52,268 nt of DNA, taken from Phycisphaeraceae bacterium (lineage in GTDB: Bacteria > Planctomycetota > Phycisphaerae > Phycisphaerales > Phycisphaeraceae). This document shows positions 49,258 to 52,268 of this stretch, one piece after another. The stretch's first letter is position 1, and each line of letters opens with the position of its first letter. The position numbers and the translations under genes were made by a program. The notes under the pieces were generated by a model, which was not told where the DNA came from, did not search any database, and saw only the letters and a list, made by a program, of their open reading frames with translations. Location of the stretch: assembly GCA_029260595.1 (NCBI GenBank), contig JAJDCY010000038.1:1-52268 (forward strand), written 5' to 3'.

Positions 49258-50319
49258 TCAGGGGGTGAGTTGGTCGAGGGTTTTGGTCCAGACGGTGTCG
49301 GTGGTGACTTGGGCGATGAGGGATTGGTCGTCGCGTCGGTGGCGGTAGCCGGTGCGGCGGGCGTTGGTGGTGTTGGTGGAGTTGGGGGGTTCGATGACGC
49401 AATCGTCGCGGCGGTAGGGGCCGACGAGTGCGGGGTCGGTGGGGCCGAAGATTGAGACGATGGGGCGATCGAAACCGACGGCGATGTGGAGTGGGGCGGA
49501 GTCGTTGCAGATGAGGATGCGTGTGCGGCTGAGGATGGCCATCATTTGGCCTACGGTTGTTTGGGGGAGCAGGGCGGCGTTGTCTGGTAGTTGATCGAGG
49601 AGGGGTTGGACGAGTGGGCGCTCGGTGGGTGATGCGAGGACGACGATGCGCGGGGCGACGGCGTTGGATTGGATCAGGCGGTTGGCGATGTTTGCGAAGC
49701 GATCGATCGGCCAACACTTGCACAGCCAACGGGCGGTGGGGGCGATGCAGGCGTAGGGTTGGTTGGTGAGGTTGTGTTGTTCGAGCCAGTCGTCGAGCCA
49801 TGCGTGGTCGTCGAGGCCGGCGTAGAGTTGCATGTCGTGATCGGGCTCGAGGTTTTCGGCGGCGAGCAGGGCGAGCATGCGGTCGACGGTGTGCATGGAT
49901 GGGTCGATGTTGTGGCGGCGGTTGTAGGCCAGCCACGCGTACTCCTTGGCGTTGGCAAACCCGATGCGGGCGGGGGCTTTGGTGGCCCAGGTGAGCAGGC
50001 CGGAGCGGAGCAGGCCCTGGAGGTCGATGACCCAGTCGTATTGGTTCTTTAAATGGGAGGTGACCCAGCGGGAGATTTCGGCGGCGAGGAGCGGGTTTTT
50101 GCGGACGCGGCCGAATCGCTTGCGGGGGAAGGGGACGGGGGCGTTGAGGTCGGGGTGGTGGCGTATGGCGTCTGCGAAGGTGTCCTGGACGAGCCAGTCG
50201 ATCTGGGCGTCGGGGAAGGCGCGGCGGAGTGTGGGCAGGGCGGGGACGGTGCGGGCGACGTCGCCGAGCGCGCTGGGGCGGATGATGAGGATTCGCCTTG
50301 GTGTCGCGGGGGTTGGCAT
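49258..50319 (-). CDS. Glycosyltransferase family 9, heptosyltransferase-like
   Basis: The GT-B enzyme adds sugars to lipopolysaccharide-type acceptors. The 353-residue form starts MPTPATPRRILIIRPSALGDVARTVPALPTLRRAFPDAQIDWLV, the typical N-terminal domain of heptosyltransferases. The C-terminal donor domain has ACIAPTARWLCKCWP, LICNDSAPLHIAVGFDRPIVSIFGPTDPALVGPY. The start at 50319 avoids overlap with the divergent lipoprotein gene; in-frame ATG codons at 50343 and 50364 are alternatives, and none has a good ribosome binding site. The exact acceptor and sugar cannot be told from sequence. Confidence 0.87.
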   Translation of the reverse strand: MPTPATPRRILIIRPSALGDVARTVPALPTLRRAFPDAQIDWLVQDTFADAIRHHPDLNAPVPFPRKRFGRVRKNPLLAAEISRWVTSHLKNQYDWVIDLQGLLRSGLLTWATKAPARIGFANAKEYAWLAYNRRHNIDPSMHTVDRMLALLAAENLEPDHDMQLYAGLDDHAWLDDWLEQHNLTNQPYACIAPTARWLCKCWPIDRFANIANRLIQSNAVAPRIVVLASPTERPLVQPLLDQLPDNAALLPQTTVGQMMAILSRTRILICNDSAPLHIAVGFDRPIVSIFGPTDPALVGPYRRDDCVIEPPNSTNTTNARRTGYRHRRDDQSLIAQVTTDTVWTKTLDQLTP

Positions 50320-50341
50320 GTTCGCGTAGACTTTACCGGCC

Positions 50342-50830
50342 ATGCGCCGTCTTTTGTTGATCATACTCGCGTTGACTGTTGCCGGTTGTGATGCGGGTGA
50401 GCGCGACAGCTTGGATGATTTTGAGGCGCGGTGGCATGAGGCGGTGAATCATCGTGAGGGTGATGATCTGTTTGCGATGCTGGATTCGTCTTCGCAGTGG
50501 CGGATCAGGCATGATCTGGAGGTGATGCGTGGGTTGGAGCCGGGGGCGCAGCAGGCGGTGATCGCGCAGTTGGGCGGGGTGCGTGTTGAGAATCTGCATG
50601 AGTTGACGCCGCAGCGGTACTTCGCGCGGCTTTGGGATCTGGCGACGGATGGGCAGCGGCCGACGATGGCGGTGGAGGCGAGCGGGGATGACTCGGGGTA
50701 CATGATTTTGACGTTGGGGCGGGACCGGACGCTGCGTGTGCGGCTGCTGCGTGAGGCGGGTAAGTGGGTCTGGCAACTGCCGCGCGAGGGCATACAACCC
50801 GGTGCGGTTGGGGGCGGCGGTTCTGACTAA
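50342..50830 (+). CDS. Lipoprotein of unknown function
   Basis: The 162-residue product has a short, clear lipoprotein signal (MRRLLLIILALTVAGC, lipobox VAGC with Cys16). The mature part is helical and then beta-rich (FEARWHEAVNHREGDDLFAMLDSSSQWRI and VRLLREAGKWVWQLPREG), reminiscent of small NTF2-like or DUF4878-like domains; this is a weak inference. It ends in a Gly-rich tail. It is divergent from the GT9 gene with only 22 bases between start codons, so the promoters must overlap coding sequence. Confidence 0.75.
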   Translation: MRRLLLIILALTVAGCDAGERDSLDDFEARWHEAVNHREGDDLFAMLDSSSQWRIRHDLEVMRGLEPGAQQAVIAQLGGVRVENLHELTPQRYFARLWDLATDGQRPTMAVEASGDDSGYMILTLGRDRTLRVRLLREAGKWVWQLPREGIQPGAVGGGGSD

Positions 50831-50924
50831 TAATCTCGGTGCCGGGAACCGATGACAGCGTTGGACCGGTCATCTGTCGAAGGGTGGTTTGCACGATCGG
50901 GCGGGTCGCCTTTAGACGTTCGGA

Positions 50925-51692
50925 GTGTTAACGCCAGTGCCGTCTGCAATCATCTCAGACATCCACGCGAACCTGGAAGCGCTGAACGTGGTGCTTGCGG
51001 ACATTGATGCGCGGGGGATCGAGGAGATCTTCTGCCTCGGTGATATCGTTGGGTATGGGCCGGACCCTGCGCGGTGTCTGGATATTGTGATGGAGCGGTG
51101 CAAGTGGGCGCTGATGGGGAATCACGATTTCGCGGTGCTGTATGAGCCGACGGGATTCAACGCGAGCGCGGAGGCGGGGGCGTACTGGACGCGGGCGCAG
51201 TTGGAGGAGGAGGCCGAGAGCGAGCCGCTGCGGCGGCGTTGGCAGTTTTTAGGGAAGCTGCGCATCCGCGAGCGCCACAACGGGGCGTTGTGGGTGCATG
51301 CGTCGCCGCGCCGGCCGATCAATGAGTACATCTTTCCGGATGATGTGATCACGTCGCCGTCGAAGATCACGCAGATATTCGAGCGGATCGAGCGGTGCTG
51401 CTTTGTGGGGCATACGCACGTGACGGGTGTGTTCACGGATGAGCCGGATTTTTATCCGCCGAGCGATCTGGACGGTGTGTACAAGATCAATCCGCACGAG
51501 AAGTGCATTATTAATCCGGGGTCGGTGGGGCAGCCACGGGATCGGGACCCGCGTGCGAGCTATGCGATATTGGACGGTGAGCGCGTGGAGTTTGTGCGCC
51601 TGGCGTATGACGTGCAGGCGGTGGTGGACAAGATCAAGGCGATCCCGGAGCTGAGCGATTTTCTCGGGCAGCGGTTGCTTGAGGGGCGCTAG
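50925..51692 (+). CDS. Calcineurin-like metallophosphoesterase
   Basis: The 255-residue protein shows the full set of metal motifs: ISDIHANLEAL (Asp12, His14), CLGDIVGYGPDP (Asp40), MGNHD (Asn66, His67), WVHASPRRP, and GHTHVTGVF. It belongs to the YfcE/MJ0936-like group of phosphodiesterases. INPGSVGQPRDRDPRASYAI is typical of that group. The start codon is GTG: 50925 overlaps its own GGAG, so the GTG at 50937 (VPSAIISDIHAN) may be the true start. The substrate is unknown; cyclic nucleotides are possible in view of the cyclase elsewhere in the window, but there is no direct evidence. Confidence 0.88.
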   Translation: MLTPVPSAIISDIHANLEALNVVLADIDARGIEEIFCLGDIVGYGPDPARCLDIVMERCKWALMGNHDFAVLYEPTGFNASAEAGAYWTRAQLEEEAESEPLRRRWQFLGKLRIRERHNGALWVHASPRRPINEYIFPDDVITSPSKITQIFERIERCCFVGHTHVTGVFTDEPDFYPPSDLDGVYKINPHEKCIINPGSVGQPRDRDPRASYAILDGERVEFVRLAYDVQAVVDKIKAIPELSDFLGQRLLEGR

Positions 51693-51761
51693 CGAGCGGG
51701 TGGGGGTGTTGGGGTGTGTCGACGTGGGGGAGCGGCGACGCGGTGGGGTGGGTTAGGTTGG

Positions 51762-52112
51762 CTAGTCTAGTGCGGCTTTGGCGGATTCGATGTCGTCGAA
51801 CATCTCGAAGACGGCGTCGAGGCGAGTGACCTTGAAGAGGAATGCGACGTTGGGTTGGCAGTTGGCCAACGCGATGCGGCCGCGCATGTTCTCGAGGTCG
51901 CGCACAAACATCACGAGGCTGCCGAGGCAGTCTGACGAGATGTATTCGACCAGGCCCATGTCGAGTACGAACTCGGTGGCCTTGTCGTAGCGCATGTGTT
52001 GGGTGAGCTCGTTGACGACTTCCTGCATCTCCAGCCCGGTGAGGTTGGAGTCGCTGAAGGTGGTGACGACGAGGCTGTTGTGTTGTTCTATCTGGGTGCT
52101 GTTCGATAACAC
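51762..52112 (-). CDS. STAS-domain protein, anti-sigma factor antagonist type
   Basis: The 116-residue product is a single STAS domain with VLDMGLVEYISSDCLGSLVMF (about 49-69), where Ser59 or Ser60 would be the phosphorylation site. The next strands (RGRIALANCQPNVAFLFKVTRLDAVFEMFDDIESA) are typical of SpoIIAA/RsbV-like antagonists. The start is GTG with GGGGAGAAG about 10 bases upstream. No anti-sigma kinase is adjacent within the window. Confidence 0.85.
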   Translation of the reverse strand: MLSNSTQIEQHNSLVVTTFSDSNLTGLEMQEVVNELTQHMRYDKATEFVLDMGLVEYISSDCLGSLVMFVRDLENMRGRIALANCQPNVAFLFKVTRLDAVFEMFDDIESAKAALD

Positions 52113-52268
52113 GGATTACTTCTCCCCAAACGAGGTTGCCTCCAAGGCAATTATCGGCCGGGTTTGAGCGGTTCAATTGTGGGCGAGCCAAAGAATCTGT
52201 CCGCAGAGTCTCGCTGAGCGTTACAGGCGGCACAGGCGTTAGGACGGGGCGATCGGATGGGCGGGGGC
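52113..52268. other. Upstream region of the terminal STAS gene
   Basis: There is no gene in this edge stretch. On the minus strand TTGAAC (52176-52171) and GATAAT (52155-52150) are separated by 15 bases, a weak promoter candidate. The window ends in a G-rich tract. Confidence 0.3.

Overview
This 52 kb window looks like chromosomal DNA of a high-GC planctomycete, most likely class Phycisphaerae. That is an inference from gene content and style: PEP-CTERM-tagged secreted proteins, STAS antagonists, a long RNase HII-like protein, many intergenic hairpin repeats, and proteins of a type I associate with that group. No tRNA, rRNA, CRISPR array, transposase or phage gene was recognised. Core metabolic and information genes dominate.

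Layout. 1-9.2 kb (+): transaldolase, a PQQ-propeller lipoprotein, PurH, a Na/Pi cotransporter with a PhoU domain, and a Wzm/Wzt-type polysaccharide ABC exporter. 9.4-16.2 kb (-): accC, accB, an Xaa-Pro aminopeptidase, hisI, a STAS protein and gyrA. 16.5 kb: ychF (+), convergent with rpoC and rpoB (-, 17.7-26.1 kb). 26.1-28.7 kb: a lower-GC stretch with a DUF7832-like orphan, then two orphan genes among repeats. 28.8-37.4 kb (+): UDP-glucuronate decarboxylase, three tandem paralogous secreted or anchored proteins of about 600 residues, and a HAMP-linked class III adenylate cyclase. 37.5 kb: uvrB (+). 39.7-49.2 kb (-): a spondin-domain PEP-CTERM protein, a TetR regulator with a perfect 20-bp operator-like palindrome, a 1141-residue haemagglutinin-type beta-helix protein, a small membrane protein, an alpha/beta hydrolase, fumC and an RNase HII-like gene. 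49.3-52.1 kb: a family 9 glycosyltransferase (-), a lipoprotein (+), a metallophosphoesterase (+) and a second STAS protein (-).

Several genes share tasks. Envelope polysaccharide work is represented by Wzm/Wzt, the UDP-xylose-forming decarboxylase and the GT9 enzyme. Surface and extracellular proteins are the three paralogs, the haemagglutinin-type protein and the PEP-CTERM protein. Transcription is represented by rpoB and rpoC, and DNA topology and repair by gyrA and uvrB.

The most notable non-gene signal is a set of interspersed intergenic hairpins built modularly: changing stem arms, a short recurring loop, and a constant 3' tail (GGCACCCG or CTACGGGG). Every copy I found lies in the same orientation on the + strand whatever the direction of the neighbouring genes. 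The same strand is G/T-rich even across minus-strand genes, which suggests a replication-strand effect. The haemagglutinin-type gene is the clear exception to this skew. The tandem paralog array is the best candidate for an undescribed protein system.
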